A stretch of 64,000 nucleotides of DNA from Holophaga foetida DSM 6591 (GTDB lineage Bacteria > Acidobacteriota > Holophagae > Holophagales > Holophagaceae): the NCBI RefSeq assembly GCF_000242615.2, contig NZ_KI912268.1:2689911-2753910 (forward strand), in the 5' to 3' direction. Numbering within the stretch: the stretch's first letter is position 1; each line of letters opens with the position of its first letter. Position numbers and translations under genes: made by a program. The notes under the pieces are model-generated. The model had not been told where the DNA came from. It saw only the letters and a list, made by a program, of their open reading frames with translations, and ran no database searches. This document shows positions 36,829 through 45,592 of the stretch, one piece after another.

Positions 36829-36857
36829 ACTACAACCAGCCTTGCAAGGACGGTCAA
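36829..36857 (-). promoter_or_regulatory. candidate promoter of the TrpC-like / eno / ftsB genes
   Basis: On the minus strand TTGACC (36857-36852), a 17-nt spacer and TGTAGT (36834-36829) precede the start at 36755. The match to the sigma-70 consensus is 5/6 and 4/6. Confidence 0.4.
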
Positions 36858-36863
36858 TCAATT

Positions 36864-36892
36864 TTGTCGTGTGTCTCCCGAGATTGTATTCT
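36864..36892 (+). promoter_or_regulatory. candidate promoter of upp
   Basis: TTGTCG (36864-36869), a 17-nt spacer and TATTCT (36887-36892) lie upstream of upp, giving a leader of about 75 nt. It is back to back with the candidate promoter for the TrpC-like gene. Confidence 0.45.
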
Positions 36893-36976
36893 CGGTAGGC
36901 GATGCACAACACCCCGGAGCAGCGACCCCTTTTGGAATTTTCATCCGGGTTGCCGGATCGCACCCCAGGAGAATCC

Positions 36977-37603
36977 ATGGAACCCTTGATCCTAAACCAC
37001 CCTTTGGCCCTTCACAAACTCTCCTTCATCAGGGACCGGAAGACCTGTGGCCTGCTCTTCCGGCAACTCGTCGAGGAACTGGGTCTGATCCTGGCGGTCG
37101 AGAGCACCAGGACGCTGGCCACGGAGTCCGTGGCAGTGGAGACGCCTCTGGAACGCACCCAGGGGCGGCGGCTCCTCCCCCTGGACCCCGTTCTTGTCCC
37201 GGTGCTGCGGGCCGGTCTGGGGCTGCTTCCCGCTTTCCTTCAGCTCATGCCCACGGCCAAGGTCGGACACCTGGGTCTGTACCGGGATCACGACACGCTG
37301 GTGCCGGTGCCCTACTACCGGAACTTCCCTCCTCTTCTGGAGGAGCGCACTGTATTCGTGCTGGATCCCATGCTGGCGACGGGAGGAAGCGCTTCCGAGG
37401 CCGTGCGCCAGTTGAAGGCTGCCGGGGCCAAGAAGCTTTCGCTTGTGGCGGTCATCGCCTCCCCTGAAGGGATGAAGCGCATGGCGGAGGACCATCCGGA
37501 TGTCCAGGTGGTGGTGGCTGCCCTGGACCGGGAGCTGAACGAAAAGGGATACATCCTGCCGGGTCTGGGGGATGCGGGGGACCGGATCTTCGGGACTAAT
37601 TAG
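36977..37603 (+). CDS. upp: uracil phosphoribosyltransferase
   Basis: 208 residues from ATG 36977, the normal family length, with AGGAG 6 nt upstream; an in-frame ATG at 36902 would add 25 atypical residues. PRPP-binding DPMLATGGSASEA, the uracil-specific C-terminal GYILPGLGDAGDR, and VPVLRAGLGLLP are intact. Salvages uracil to UMP. Confidence 0.95.
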   Translation: MEPLILNHPLALHKLSFIRDRKTCGLLFRQLVEELGLILAVESTRTLATESVAVETPLERTQGRRLLPLDPVLVPVLRAGLGLLPAFLQLMPTAKVGHLGLYRDHDTLVPVPYYRNFPPLLEERTVFVLDPMLATGGSASEAVRQLKAAGAKKLSLVAVIASPEGMKRMAEDHPDVQVVVAALDRELNEKGYILPGLGDAGDRIFGTN

Positions 37604-37664
37604 TTTCGGGGTGCGGACGGAGTTGGCCACCCCTATGCCTGAAAAGAATTTCGGCACGGTCTTC

Positions 37665-37692
37665 TTGCCTTACATCTTATATGGTGTAATCT
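37665..37692 (+). promoter_or_regulatory. hicAB promoter with dyad
   Basis: TTGCCT (37665-37670), a 16-nt spacer and TAATCT (37687-37692). The dyad TTACA-N10-TGTAA (37670-37689) spans the spacer and fits an operator for autorepression by the HTH-bearing HicB. If transcription starts near 37699, an ATG at 37694 could not be the start codon, which favours the GTG at 37715. Confidence 0.5.
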
Positions 37693-37714
37693 GATGCCAG
37701 GAGAAAGGAGCTTC

Positions 37715-37939
37715 GTGGGCGAGAACTTCATTGATCCCAGGATCATTCTCAAGCTCGCCATTCAACACGGGTGGACTTCTCATGAGAGTCGAAGCGGGGG
37801 TTCTCACACCATCATGCTTCGGAAGCCGGACGGGCGGACTGTTTCCGTTCGCAGTAAAATCAAAGGTCGCATCGAGGCCCAAGTTCTTCTCAAAGAGCTT
37901 GGGATCCCAAAGAAAGATTGGCCTGAGAAGGCCAAATAG
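37715..37939 (+). CDS. hicA: HicA-like mRNA interferase toxin
   Basis: 74 residues from GTG 37715, chosen because AAAGGAG ends 4 nt upstream and the promoter dyad ends only a few bases before the alternative ATG 37694. The HicA double-stranded-RNA-binding-like fold is shown by ILKLAIQHGWTSHESRSGGSHTIML with the catalytic His in GGSH, RRTVSV-type strand (GRTVSV), and LLKELGI at the end. HicA cleaves mRNA and is neutralised by the HicB encoded 24 nt downstream. Confidence 0.8.
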   Translation: MGENFIDPRIILKLAIQHGWTSHESRSGGSHTIMLRKPDGRTVSVRSKIKGRIEAQVLLKELGIPKKDWPEKAK

Positions 37940-37963
37940 TCGCGACAACGCGCAGAGGCGCTC

Positions 37964-38392
37964 ATGCATAAGTATTTCGTTGAGCTTAAGGAAAGCAGGG
38001 ATGAAGGTCTCTTCGTAGCCCAGGCTCATGATGTCCAGGGACGTTTTCTTGGGGTTGTGAGCGAGGAAACGCGAGAAGAGGCTCTGGATGCTCTCAAGGG
38101 CCTGGTTCTGGAAATGCTGCTTGAGTTTGCCGCCCAGGGAGAGAATCCACTCCAATCCGTATTTCGTGATGCCCCCAAGCACGGTCTGGAACTCTATTTA
38201 GCAGATCTCTTTCCAGCCACCCTCAGGTACCGACGGTTCCAAAAGGGACTCACACAGTCAGAAGTTGCAGCCCAAATGGGCCAAGCTCAGCAGGTCTATG
38301 CTCGACTTGAACGCCCCGGAGTTAACCCCACGCTTGCGACCGTCCAGCGTCTCGGAGCCATTCTGGGAACCGATATCCTGGCTTACGCCTGA
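37964..38392 (+). CDS. hicB: HicB-like antitoxin with C-terminal HTH
   Basis: 142 residues. The N-terminal HicB partial-RNase-H-like domain contains EGLFVAQAHDVQGRFLGVVSEET, EALDALKGLVLEML. The C-terminal XRE-type helix-turn-helix has FQKGLTQSEVAAQMGQAQQVYARLE and NPTLATVQRLGAIL, so it is the DNA-binding antitoxin type that represses its own promoter. Its pairing with hicA in the toxin-antitoxin order is typical. Confidence 0.85.
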   Translation: MHKYFVELKESRDEGLFVAQAHDVQGRFLGVVSEETREEALDALKGLVLEMLLEFAAQGENPLQSVFRDAPKHGLELYLADLFPATLRYRRFQKGLTQSEVAAQMGQAQQVYARLERPGVNPTLATVQRLGAILGTDILAYA

Positions 38393-38404
38393 GGGGCATA
38401 CCGA

Positions 38405-38445
38405 GCTTCCGGGATAGTCTCCATTCTGGTTCCGCGTCCGGAAGC
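38405..38445. terminator. possible hairpin terminator after hicB
   Basis: GCTTCCGG (38405-38412) and CCGGAAGC (38438-38445) are exact inverted repeats around a 25-nt loop, between the convergent hicB and RDD genes. No T tract follows, so the role is uncertain. Confidence 0.4.
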
Positions 38446-38474
38446 CTCTGTTGCCGTTTGCCTATTTGTGGGCT

Positions 38475-39182
38475 CTACCTCGCCCTGGTGGCGAGCACCA
38501 CGATCTCCTGGCCGGTCAAGAGCTCGGCGAGGGTCCGGTGGTTGCGGGTGAGCACCATGCAGATGAAGGAGAGGGGGAAGACCGTCACGGAGAGCAGGTG
38601 GAAGAGGGAGAAGGCCAGGCGCCGTTCCGGCTGGTTGGCTCCAAGCTGGAGGCCGAAGCGTCCCATCATGGGCGACTGTCCCGTAAGGGCCAACGGGACC
38701 ATGAGGGCTGCCCATGAGAGGACGAAGTGCATGGGCAGGAGGAAGTGCCAGAGCTCGCTATAGGCCTGAGTCAGCATCCCGGTCTGAACCCATGTGAATG
38801 CTGCGAGCAGGAGGTTCGCTGCCAGCAGGCCCATGGCTTCGAGGAACTCGAGCTTGGCGAGAGGCCAGAAGGAATCCCCCCCATCGGAGGCTGGTGGGGA
38901 CTGGAGCGTGGGCTGGCTAGGGGGCCTGGACCACTCCGGTAGGGGGTCGAAGTCCTCGTCGGGTTCGGGGCTTTCCATGATCACCGGGGCTACGCGACCC
39001 AGCGCCGGAACTGAAATCGCCTGCTGGTGAGGGTTGCGTTCCGTCTTTCCCTGAAGCGCGCTGGCCTGGAAGAGGAGAGGCCTGGCCATGGGAGGCTTGG
39101 CCAGCTCGAGTCCGCAGACCGGACACTCCAGGGCGAGGGCCGAAAGTCGGTGATGGCAGCTGGGGCAGGTTCTGACTGGCAC
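38475..39182 (-). CDS. zinc-ribbon and RDD-domain membrane protein
   Basis: 235 residues from GTG 39182, chosen because the upstream gene stops at 39187 and the frame upstream of that is its shadow. The N-terminal zinc ribbon CPSCHHRLSALALECPVCG is followed by a disordered linker (about 35-90) and an RDD domain with transmembrane helices, including the family Arg (GQSPMMGRFGLQL) and NHRTLAELLTGQ. RDD proteins are often transporters or of unknown function. Last gene of a seven-gene run. Confidence 0.75.
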   Translation of the reverse strand: MPVRTCPSCHHRLSALALECPVCGLELAKPPMARPLLFQASALQGKTERNPHQQAISVPALGRVAPVIMESPEPDEDFDPLPEWSRPPSQPTLQSPPASDGGDSFWPLAKLEFLEAMGLLAANLLLAAFTWVQTGMLTQAYSELWHFLLPMHFVLSWAALMVPLALTGQSPMMGRFGLQLGANQPERRLAFSLFHLLSVTVFPLSFICMVLTRNHRTLAELLTGQEIVVLATRAR

Positions 39183-39186
39183 TTCC

Positions 39187-41100
39187 CTACCCCAGCAACT
39201 GGATCCAGCTGGCCCGCTCCGCCTTGCCCATGCTCTGGATCTGCTCCAGGAGCCTGAGGCGGGTGCGCCAGATCTTGTCCTGGGGGAAGGCTGCCCTGCC
39301 GCGGCGAAGGGCGTCCTTGGCGTCTCCCCAGCGTTCCTTGGAGGCGAAGACCTGGGCCTTGGCCAGCCAGACCCTGCCGGCCCGTGCTCGGAGGAGAGGG
39401 TTGTCGGGGTCCATTCGGAGGAGTCCGTCCATGAGCTTGTCAGCCCCGTCCAGGTCTCCGATCTGGACGAGTTTCTCGAAATCCGGTAGGGCGTAGGACC
39501 CTGAAACCGTGCTGGAGAGCCCTCCCTTGGCTTTCTCCAGCAGTTGGCCAGCACTGGCGTCCCCTGGATGGAGCCGCACCAGTTCCTGGGCCCTGAAGTA
39601 GGCCAGCAGTGAGTCTTCGCCGATGGCCCCCTCCGCCTCCTTGCGGATGGCGACCGGGGATTCCGCCAGGTCGGGGATCTGGGTGCTCCGTGTCACCGGG
39701 GCGAGCATCTCTCCCCGCCGGGAAGCCACCGCAGCGGCCAGGGCGCGGTCCTGCCGGAAGCTGTGGACGATGTAGGAGAAAATGATGAGGGCGAAGAAGG
39801 TGCCGATGGTGGTGATGAGTACCTTGGGCGAAAGGGCCCAGGGTGGGAGGGATCCCACGCGAAGGAGGGTGCTGAGGGAAAGCCCTCGCCGACTCGCTGC
39901 GGACTCCCGCTCGATTGCGGGCGGGGGCATCACGGAGGCGGGTGCCTGGACTTCTTCAGGGACGGGGGGTGGCACCTGGGTGGGCAGGGCCTGGGCGGTC
40001 GCGAGGGTGCGGGCCAGCTGGTAGCCCTGGAGGGCTTGGGCATCCTCCGGTCGGTGCTGAAGGATGCGGTGGAAGAGATCTCCGGCATCCGCAAAGCGCT
40101 GGCGTTGCATTAGTTCTGCGGCATCCGAGAAGAGGGGCCCAAGGGGGTCCAACTGGGGAGCAGGCTCCGGGGTCGGCCGGGGTGGTGGGGGGGCCTGAAG
40201 GCTCTCGGTGCTGGCCATTTCCAAGTATCCCTGGGCTTCAGCGTGCTGGGGGTTTGCCTCCAGCACTCTCTTCCAGCGCTCAATGGCTTCCTCTGTCATG
40301 CCCATGTCGTAGAGCTGGACGCCCTCCTTTACGACCCGGGCCAGGGGGTCTTCACCCTCATCGGCTGTCTGGAACACCGGTTCTGCGACAGGTTCAACGC
40401 TTGTTGGCGGGGCTTCCGGGTCGAACGGGGCCTTCCCAAGCTCCTTTCGGGCATCGTTCACGTACTGGTGTGCCAGGGCGTGGCCGGGCTCCAGGGCGAG
40501 GGCCCGCTCCCACTTCGTGAGAGCGCCTTCCACCTCTCCCATATCGTAGAGGGTGCAACCCTCCCGGAGGAGATTCTCGGTCTCAGCGGGTTCAACCGGG
40601 GTTGGGACCGGGACCTGGGCCAATACCGGGGCAGGCTCCGGCGGGAGCGGGGTGGCCTGGGCCAGAATGCGCTTCGCCTGCTGAAGATAGCCTTTTGCCA
40701 GGTTGTTGTCCGGATCCTGCTCCAGAACCTCTTCCCAGATCCTTAGGGCGTCCTCCACTTGGCCAGCATCGTAGAGGGCGCAGCCCCGGTCCAGGGCCCG
40801 GGTGAGGTCCGAGGGGCTGGGGGGGGCGAGGGGGGCTCGTGAGGGGGCGCCTTCGGGCAGGGCGGTGGCGGTATCCCTCGGGTTGCCCTCCTTGGGGGAA
40901 GCGTCGCCAAGGCCATCCTGAGTCGCCCGGGCATCGAAGTGGAGTTTGACCTTGTAGAGCCCGGCCTGGGCCCGTTCGTGGCCAGGAACCCGCTTGAGGA
41001 CGGCCTGCCAGATCTGCCCTGCCTGGACCACCTCTCCGCCCTGGAAGAGCTGGTCCGCGCGGTGGAGATAAGACTCGTATGGATCTTGTGCATTATTCAT
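39187..41100 (-). CDS. TPR-repeat membrane protein
   Basis: 637 residues from ATG 41100. Four or more tetratricopeptide-like repeats in the N-terminal cytoplasmic part (GCALYDAGQVEDALRIWEEVL, GCTLYDMGEVEGALTKWERAL, GVQLYDMGMTEEAIERWKRVL, about 20-330), proline-rich spacers, a transmembrane helix near 415-435 (VLITTIGTFFALIIFSYIV), and a C-terminal domain with further TPR-like units. Starts one base after the FHA stop (ATG at 41100, TGA ending at 41102), so it is coupled. Probably scaffolds a signalling or envelope complex (inference). Confidence 0.8.
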   Translation of the reverse strand: MNNAQDPYESYLHRADQLFQGGEVVQAGQIWQAVLKRVPGHERAQAGLYKVKLHFDARATQDGLGDASPKEGNPRDTATALPEGAPSRAPLAPPSPSDLTRALDRGCALYDAGQVEDALRIWEEVLEQDPDNNLAKGYLQQAKRILAQATPLPPEPAPVLAQVPVPTPVEPAETENLLREGCTLYDMGEVEGALTKWERALALEPGHALAHQYVNDARKELGKAPFDPEAPPTSVEPVAEPVFQTADEGEDPLARVVKEGVQLYDMGMTEEAIERWKRVLEANPQHAEAQGYLEMASTESLQAPPPPRPTPEPAPQLDPLGPLFSDAAELMQRQRFADAGDLFHRILQHRPEDAQALQGYQLARTLATAQALPTQVPPPVPEEVQAPASVMPPPAIERESAASRRGLSLSTLLRVGSLPPWALSPKVLITTIGTFFALIIFSYIVHSFRQDRALAAAVASRRGEMLAPVTRSTQIPDLAESPVAIRKEAEGAIGEDSLLAYFRAQELVRLHPGDASAGQLLEKAKGGLSSTVSGSYALPDFEKLVQIGDLDGADKLMDGLLRMDPDNPLLRARAGRVWLAKAQVFASKERWGDAKDALRRGRAAFPQDKIWRTRLRLLEQIQSMGKAERASWIQLLG

Positions 41101-41101
41101 A

Positions 41102-41725
41102 TCAGTCCAGCATCCCGTCGCTCTTGCGGACCAGAAGCATGAAGGTGCTCTGCCCGCAGGTGAACTCCTGGCGATCGTGGAGCTGTATCTGACCCGTGAC
41201 GGGCTGCCCCTCGGTCGTGGTGCCGTTGGTGGAACCAAGATCCTCAAGCCAGACCGTTCCGTCTGGGTGGATCTCGATCATGGCGTGGCGGCGCGAGGTT
41301 TCGGGGTCCATGGTCACGATGTCCCCATCCTCCCGGCCGATGAGAATCTGAGGCTTGTCAAGCTGCCGGACCGTGGAGGCCATGGCGCCGGAAAGGAAGG
41401 CCAGGCTGAATCGGAAGCCTGTGGGAAGCCCGTTGCGCAAGCCCGCCGCCGAAAGCATGGCGCTCCTGTCCTTGCGGGCGGTCGTTTCGCGGACCGACTC
41501 GCTGGGCTCCTGCCTGGGAAGCTGAGTCGTGGCCTGGATCGGACTCGCTTCGGGAACAGGTGGTGGGGGAGGCGCGAGTTCAGCCAGGGCCGCAAGGAAT
41601 TCGGGGTTCTCCACCTCGAAGATATGCTGGCATTTGGGGCACTTGAACCGTTTTGAGGGGACACCCTGGAACCGCGCCTCGTCGTACTGGAAGCGACCGG
41701 AACAGGAGGGGCAGGTGATGATCAT
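41102..41725 (-). CDS. zinc-ribbon (MJ0042-type) and FHA-domain protein
   Basis: 207 residues from ATG 41725. N-terminal MIITCPSCSGRFQYDE with a second CPKC pair (MJ0042 zinc finger), a proline-rich linker (about 55-100), and a C-terminal FHA domain with IGREDGDIV, SRRHAMIEI and LEDLGSTNGT, the phosphothreonine-binding residues. FHA proteins read phosphorylation by Ser/Thr kinases, but no kinase gene is in this window. Coupled to the downstream TPR gene. Confidence 0.85.
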   Translation of the reverse strand: MIITCPSCSGRFQYDEARFQGVPSKRFKCPKCQHIFEVENPEFLAALAELAPPPPPVPEASPIQATTQLPRQEPSESVRETTARKDRSAMLSAAGLRNGLPTGFRFSLAFLSGAMASTVRQLDKPQILIGREDGDIVTMDPETSRRHAMIEIHPDGTVWLEDLGSTNGTTTEGQPVTGQIQLHDRQEFTCGQSTFMLLVRKSDGMLD

Positions 41726-41747
41726 GGTTTCCTCGATGCCTGGAAGT

Positions 41748-42434
41748 TTACTTCTTTCGAGTGGCGAAGAAACTGAAGCCGTTTCGCAACTCGATACCGG
41801 TCGGGAGAGTGAAGGCCTGGACCGGGCTGGGAATGGGGCGGTTGGTCTGCACGCCTTCCAGTTCGAGCTGCCAGGAATCGCCGCTGCGCTCGATCCAGAG
41901 CACTTGCCTGGGGAGGCTTGTGTCCCGGTCAACCCAGATGTGGATGGCCTGGAAACGGCGTTTCATGGAGAGGCTTCTGGGCAGGAGCTTCAGGAAATAG
42001 GTGTTGGGCAGGTCCTTGGGGTCCGCGGACTCAACCTTGAAATAGTCGGAAAGGTAGGAGAGCTTCTGCCCCAGCCCCAGGAACTTCCGGTTGGCGTTCT
42101 TGATGAAGCCGATCTTGAGGATCTCCCCCTCCCGGGAGCGGGGGCTGTACGAAATCAGGGTCTTGGGGGTCAAGTGGAGGACCAGATCCTCCGGAGGGGC
42201 GAAGGTGAAGTGGACGAAGCTGGATCCCTGGATGTAGAGGGTGCCCCGGGTGACCGTGGGAGTGCGCAGCATGGCCCGGCGGATCGTGAGGGTGAAGGGG
42301 GTCTGGATGGTGTCCGCCTTGGCCTGGGCTGCATCAAAGCGTTCGACCAGGAGCTTCAGGTCTGGGCTCCCGGGCTGGGCCAGGAGGGGCAGGGCCACGG
42401 CAAGGGCCGCCAGACGGAGACAACGCATCATCAT
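41748..42434 (-). CDS. LolA-like periplasmic outer-membrane lipoprotein carrier/sorting protein
   Basis: 228 residues. Its first ATG overlaps the stop of the yycJ-like gene by one base (TAATG); the N-terminus MMMRCLRLAALAVALPLLAQ is a signal peptide. The body (LYIQGSSFVHFTFAPPEDLVLHLTPKTLISYSPRSREGEILKI) has the LolA/LolB fold pattern and ends in FFATRKK. LolA carries lipoproteins through the periplasm; this may be that carrier or a related sorting protein. Fold-level assignment only. Confidence 0.7.
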   Translation of the reverse strand: MMMRCLRLAALAVALPLLAQPGSPDLKLLVERFDAAQAKADTIQTPFTLTIRRAMLRTPTVTRGTLYIQGSSFVHFTFAPPEDLVLHLTPKTLISYSPRSREGEILKIGFIKNANRKFLGLGQKLSYLSDYFKVESADPKDLPNTYFLKLLPRSLSMKRRFQAIHIWVDRDTSLPRQVLWIERSGDSWQLELEGVQTNRPIPSPVQAFTLPTGIELRNGFSFFATRKK

Positions 42435-43258
42435 TATTCAATCCTCATTTCCACATCCATCATGATGCCATCCCGGGGCACGCTTGGCTCAAGTGAAAGC
42501 GGCAGGGGGGTGCCCTGGGTGGCGACCACGAGTCGGGTCGCGCGGTGTCGAAGGACCTCTGTTGCGGCGAAACGGGCCAGCTCTGGCTCGTTGTTCTGCT
42601 CGCTGAGATGCGCCAGCACGACGCTTGCGAGGCGTGGCGACCAGACCCGGTCCAGGAGTCCGGCCGCAGCCTCGTTGGAGAGGTGCCCCACGCGGCTGAG
42701 GATGCGGGCCTTGAGGGGGGGCGGGTAGCTGCCCTCCCGAAGCATCTGTACGTCGTGATTGGATTCCAGGGTCAGGTGGTCCAGTCCTGAACAGTGGTCG
42801 AGCACCAGGGCGGTGGGGTGGCCCAGGTCCGTCACCACCGCCGCGGAGTGCCCGCCCAGCTCCAGGCGGTAGCCCACCGGGTCCGCTGCATCGTGGGGGA
42901 TGGCGAAGGGGAGGACCCTCCACCCCTCCCAGTCCAGAGCGTGTCCCGCCCGGAGGGGTATCCAGCGCGAGGCCGGGATATCCACATCCTGGATGGAGAG
43001 GATGGCGGCCATGGTCTCCTCCGTGGCCATGAACTTCCAGTCGGTCCGCTTGAGGAGTACTGGGATGGCCGCGATGTGGTCCGAGTGCTCATGGGTGATG
43101 GCCACGGCCCGAACCTGCTCCAGGTCCCAGTCCAGGGCCTCCAGCCGTCGACGGATCTGAAGGAAGGAGATGCCGACATCCACCAGCAGGGTGGATTCGC
43201 CATCGGAGAATGCATGGCAGTTGCCCTTGGAACCGGAGGCGAGGGAGGCGTAGCGCAT
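42434..43258 (-). CDS. YycJ/WalJ-like metallo-beta-lactamase-fold hydrolase
   Basis: 274 residues. Metal motif THEHSDH (about 55-61) plus the early LASGSKGNCHAF and VVTDLGH, the pattern of the WalJ/YycJ family of MBL-fold 5'-3' exonucleases. In Gram-positives it lies with walRK; here no such genes are present, so its substrate is open. Starts 4 nt after the CPBP stop. Confidence 0.88.
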   Translation of the reverse strand: MRYASLASGSKGNCHAFSDGESTLLVDVGISFLQIRRRLEALDWDLEQVRAVAITHEHSDHIAAIPVLLKRTDWKFMATEETMAAILSIQDVDIPASRWIPLRAGHALDWEGWRVLPFAIPHDAADPVGYRLELGGHSAAVVTDLGHPTALVLDHCSGLDHLTLESNHDVQMLREGSYPPPLKARILSRVGHLSNEAAAGLLDRVWSPRLASVVLAHLSEQNNEPELARFAATEVLRHRATRLVVATQGTPLPLSLEPSVPRDGIMMDVEMRIE

Positions 43259-43262
43259 GCCC

Positions 43263-44042
43263 TCAGGATACCGAGGGTCGCACCTTCCATAGCCCCAGGG
43301 AAAGGATTGCCCCCAGGCAGACCAGGGTGCAGAGGGCGCTGGCCTCCAGGCCGAAGGGGCCGCCCGTCAGCCATTGCGGACTATCGTGAAGGACAGGCTG
43401 CCAGGGGCTCTGGGCGAAGGTGGTGCCACTGACCGGGAAGCCCAGCAGGTTGCCCTGGGCCCAGTTCCATCCCAGGTGGAGGCCCATGGGGAGAGCGAGG
43501 CTGCGGGTCCGGAGGTAACAGAGGCCAAGGAGCAGGGCCGCCAGCATGATGTTCAGGGTGGCCCAGGATCGGGTCGGGCCGACCATTCCAGGGTTCCCCC
43601 AGTGGATCAGGGCGAAGAGCAGGGCCAGGACCAGCTGCGCGGGCCAGGCTCCGAAGACCTCCGCGAGTCGCTGGAAGGGATAGCCGCGGAAAAGGCATTC
43701 TTCATGGACGGCGACCAGGGCGAAGCTCGCCGCTCCGGTTCCGAGGTGGATGCCACGGAAGGCGAGGTTGGGTTCCCAGTGGAAAGCCCCGAGGCCCCGG
43801 AGGCTCAGGGCCACCAGCCCCATGAGGCCCACGCCGAGCCCAATGCCCCAGAGCAGATCCAGGCCCCACCGGGCATTCAGCCTCAGGCCAAGCGAGGCCA
43901 GATCGCGCCCCTCCAGTGCCAGAAAGGCCCAGGAGAGCCCCAGGACCATGAGGGCGGAAAGCAAGATGCCCGGGTGGAAGCCCAGCAGGGCCAGGAGGGC
44001 CGGGAGCAGGAGGAAGAGGAAGGCCCTCCAGTGGGGAGCCAT
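43263..44042 (-). CDS. CPBP-family intramembrane metalloprotease
   Basis: 259 residues with about eight transmembrane helices. Conserved motifs of the CAAX-protease/bacteriocin-processing family: EECLFRGYPFQRL, a following FALIHWGN, and HLGWNWAQG carrying the metal-binding residues. Usually self-immunity or prenyl-protein-related; the substrate is unknown. Overlap-free but 6 nt from the TPR gene stop upstream. Confidence 0.88.
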   Translation of the reverse strand: MAPHWRAFLFLLLPALLALLGFHPGILLSALMVLGLSWAFLALEGRDLASLGLRLNARWGLDLLWGIGLGVGLMGLVALSLRGLGAFHWEPNLAFRGIHLGTGAASFALVAVHEECLFRGYPFQRLAEVFGAWPAQLVLALLFALIHWGNPGMVGPTRSWATLNIMLAALLLGLCYLRTRSLALPMGLHLGWNWAQGNLLGFPVSGTTFAQSPWQPVLHDSPQWLTGGPFGLEASALCTLVCLGAILSLGLWKVRPSVS

Positions 44043-44048
44043 GCGAGG

Positions 44049-44651
44049 CTAGCGGGGGGCGCTGCCGTAAGCCAGGGCGATCTGGGTCCAGACCTCCTCG
44101 TCCCTGGGGCGCGTCTGGACGGCTTTGAGGAACCAATCTCCAGCCAGATCCAGTCGCTTGGTCATGACGGCGGATCGGCCGAACTCCACGCAGGCTTGCC
44201 AGTCTCCGGGAGCGAGGCGATGGGCGGTCTCCATGGCCTGGAGGGCCTCGGGTTCCAGATCGGCCTCCAGGAAGCGCTGGGCCATCCGTGCCAGCCATTC
44301 TGCGCAGGATGTCGAATCCTTGGGCATGGCCTTGTAGGCGGCCAGGGCCTCCTTCTTGAATCCGTTCTGCAGCCAGGCCAGGGTGATGAGGGCGTGGGTT
44401 CCGGGGTCGTCAGCGCCCTCCCGCAGTGCCCTTTGAAAGGCGTCCTCGGCCCGGCTGCGGTCGCCCGACGCAAGGTAGACCTGGGCCCAGCGGGCCAGAT
44501 ATTGACTGTTCCGGGGAGCCCTGACCCGCGCCTTGTCGGCCGCGTGGACCATGATCACCTTGGGATCCCCCTTGAAGAAGGAGGCATCCGGCGGGGGAGC
44601 GGATTGGGCGCCAAGGGCGCAGCAGAAGAGAGCGAAGGCGCAAGTGCGCAT
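44049..44651 (-). CDS. exported TPR-repeat protein
   Basis: 200 residues from ATG 44651, which gives a short signal peptide (MRTCAFALFCCALGAQSAPP); the frame open to 44768 includes promoter DNA. Four to five tetratricopeptide-like helices (SQYLARWAQVYLASGDRSRA, AEDAFQRALREGADDPGTHA, ACVEFGRSAVMTKRLDLAGDW). First gene of the minus-strand run to 38475 and divergent from the rfb operon. Confidence 0.75.
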   Translation of the reverse strand: MRTCAFALFCCALGAQSAPPPDASFFKGDPKVIMVHAADKARVRAPRNSQYLARWAQVYLASGDRSRAEDAFQRALREGADDPGTHALITLAWLQNGFKKEALAAYKAMPKDSTSCAEWLARMAQRFLEADLEPEALQAMETAHRLAPGDWQACVEFGRSAVMTKRLDLAGDWFLKAVQTRPRDEEVWTQIALAYGSAPR

Positions 44652-44751
44652 GGGGACTCCGGGCTGAGGATGGGAGATTATACCTCTCGACCTTCGCCCG
44701 GTCTGCCTTCGGCAAGCTTTGGCAAACGTGTGGCCTTTAGTGGCGCAATCC

Positions 44752-44781
44752 TTGCAAATCTGCGCCATGGCTGCCTAACCT
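44752..44781 (+). promoter_or_regulatory. candidate promoter of the sugar operon
   Basis: TTGCAA (44752-44757), an 18-nt spacer and TAACCT (44776-44781) lie 35 bases ahead of rfbF. GGAG is 7 nt upstream of the ATG at 44816. No JUMPstart/ops sequence (GGCGGTAG) is visible in the leader. Confidence 0.35.
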
Positions 44782-44815
44782 GTGATGCAATAGGCAAAAA
44801 CTACGGAGCACATGC

Positions 44816-45592
44816 ATGAAGGTCATGATCCTGGCGGGGGGACTGGGCACGAGGCTTTCGGAGGAAACCCTGGTCAAACCCAAACCCATGGTGGAGATCG
44901 GCGGTCGGCCGATGCTCTGGCACATCATGCAGATCTACGCCCATTACGGGCTCAATGAGTTCCTGGTGGCCCTTGGCTACCGTGGAGAGATGGTCAAGGA
45001 CTATTTCCAGCGTTTCAATGCCATGTCCTCGAACCTGACCGTGAATCTGGCTACGGGCCACAGCACGGTGCATGATGGGCAGAAGCTGGACTGGCGGGTC
45101 CATCTGGTTGACACCGGGGATCAGACCCAGACCGGTGGGCGTGTGAAAAGGCTGGGCACCTGGCTCGGGGATGATCCGACTTTCCTCCTCACCTATGGTG
45201 ATGGCGTCGCCAATATCGACATCCCGGCCCTGCTCGATTTTCACCAAGCCCATGGGAAGCTTGCCACCGTGACGGCTGTCCGCCCGCCTGCCCGCTTCGG
45301 CGCTTTGGCCATGGACCCCGCTGGCCAAGTCACTCATTTTGCAGAGAAGTCCCAGGTCGGCGAAGGTTGGATCAACGGCGGCTTTTTCGTGCTGGATCGC
45401 CAGGTGCTGGATTACATCGAGGGTGATGAGACATCCTTCGAGGGCACACCCATGGATAGGCTCACCCGCGAGGGACAGTTGATGGCCTACCGGCACGAGG
45501 GCTTCTGGCAACCGATGGACACCCTGCGGGAGAAGAACTACCTGGAGGAATGCTGGAATTCGAAGCAGGCCCCCTGGAAGGTCTGGCCATGA
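44816..45592 (+). CDS. rfbF: glucose-1-phosphate cytidylyltransferase
   Basis: 258 residues: [14 protein letters not shown] nucleotidyl-transferase signature, [34 protein letters not shown], and [15 protein letters not shown] near the C-terminus are the RfbF/AscA motifs. Makes CDP-glucose from CTP and glucose-1-phosphate, the entry to CDP-3,6-dideoxyhexoses. Its stop overlaps rfbG by ATGA. Confidence 0.95.
   Translation: MKVMILAGGLGTRLSEETLVKPKPMVEIGGRPMLWHIMQIYAHYGLNEFLVALGYRGEMVKDYFQRFNAMSSNLTVNLATGHSTVHDGQKLDWRVHLVDTGDQTQTGGRVKRLGTWLGDDPTFLLTYGDGVANIDIPALLDFHQAHGKLATVTAVRPPARFGALAMDPAGQVTHFAEKSQVGEGWINGGFFVLDRQVLDYIEGDETSFEGTPMDRLTREGQLMAYRHEGFWQPMDTLREKNYLEECWNSKQAPWKVWP

Noticed and set aside
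44652..44815. JUMPstart/ops element ahead of the rfb operon
   Set aside because: No GGCGGTAG or related sequence is present in the leader.
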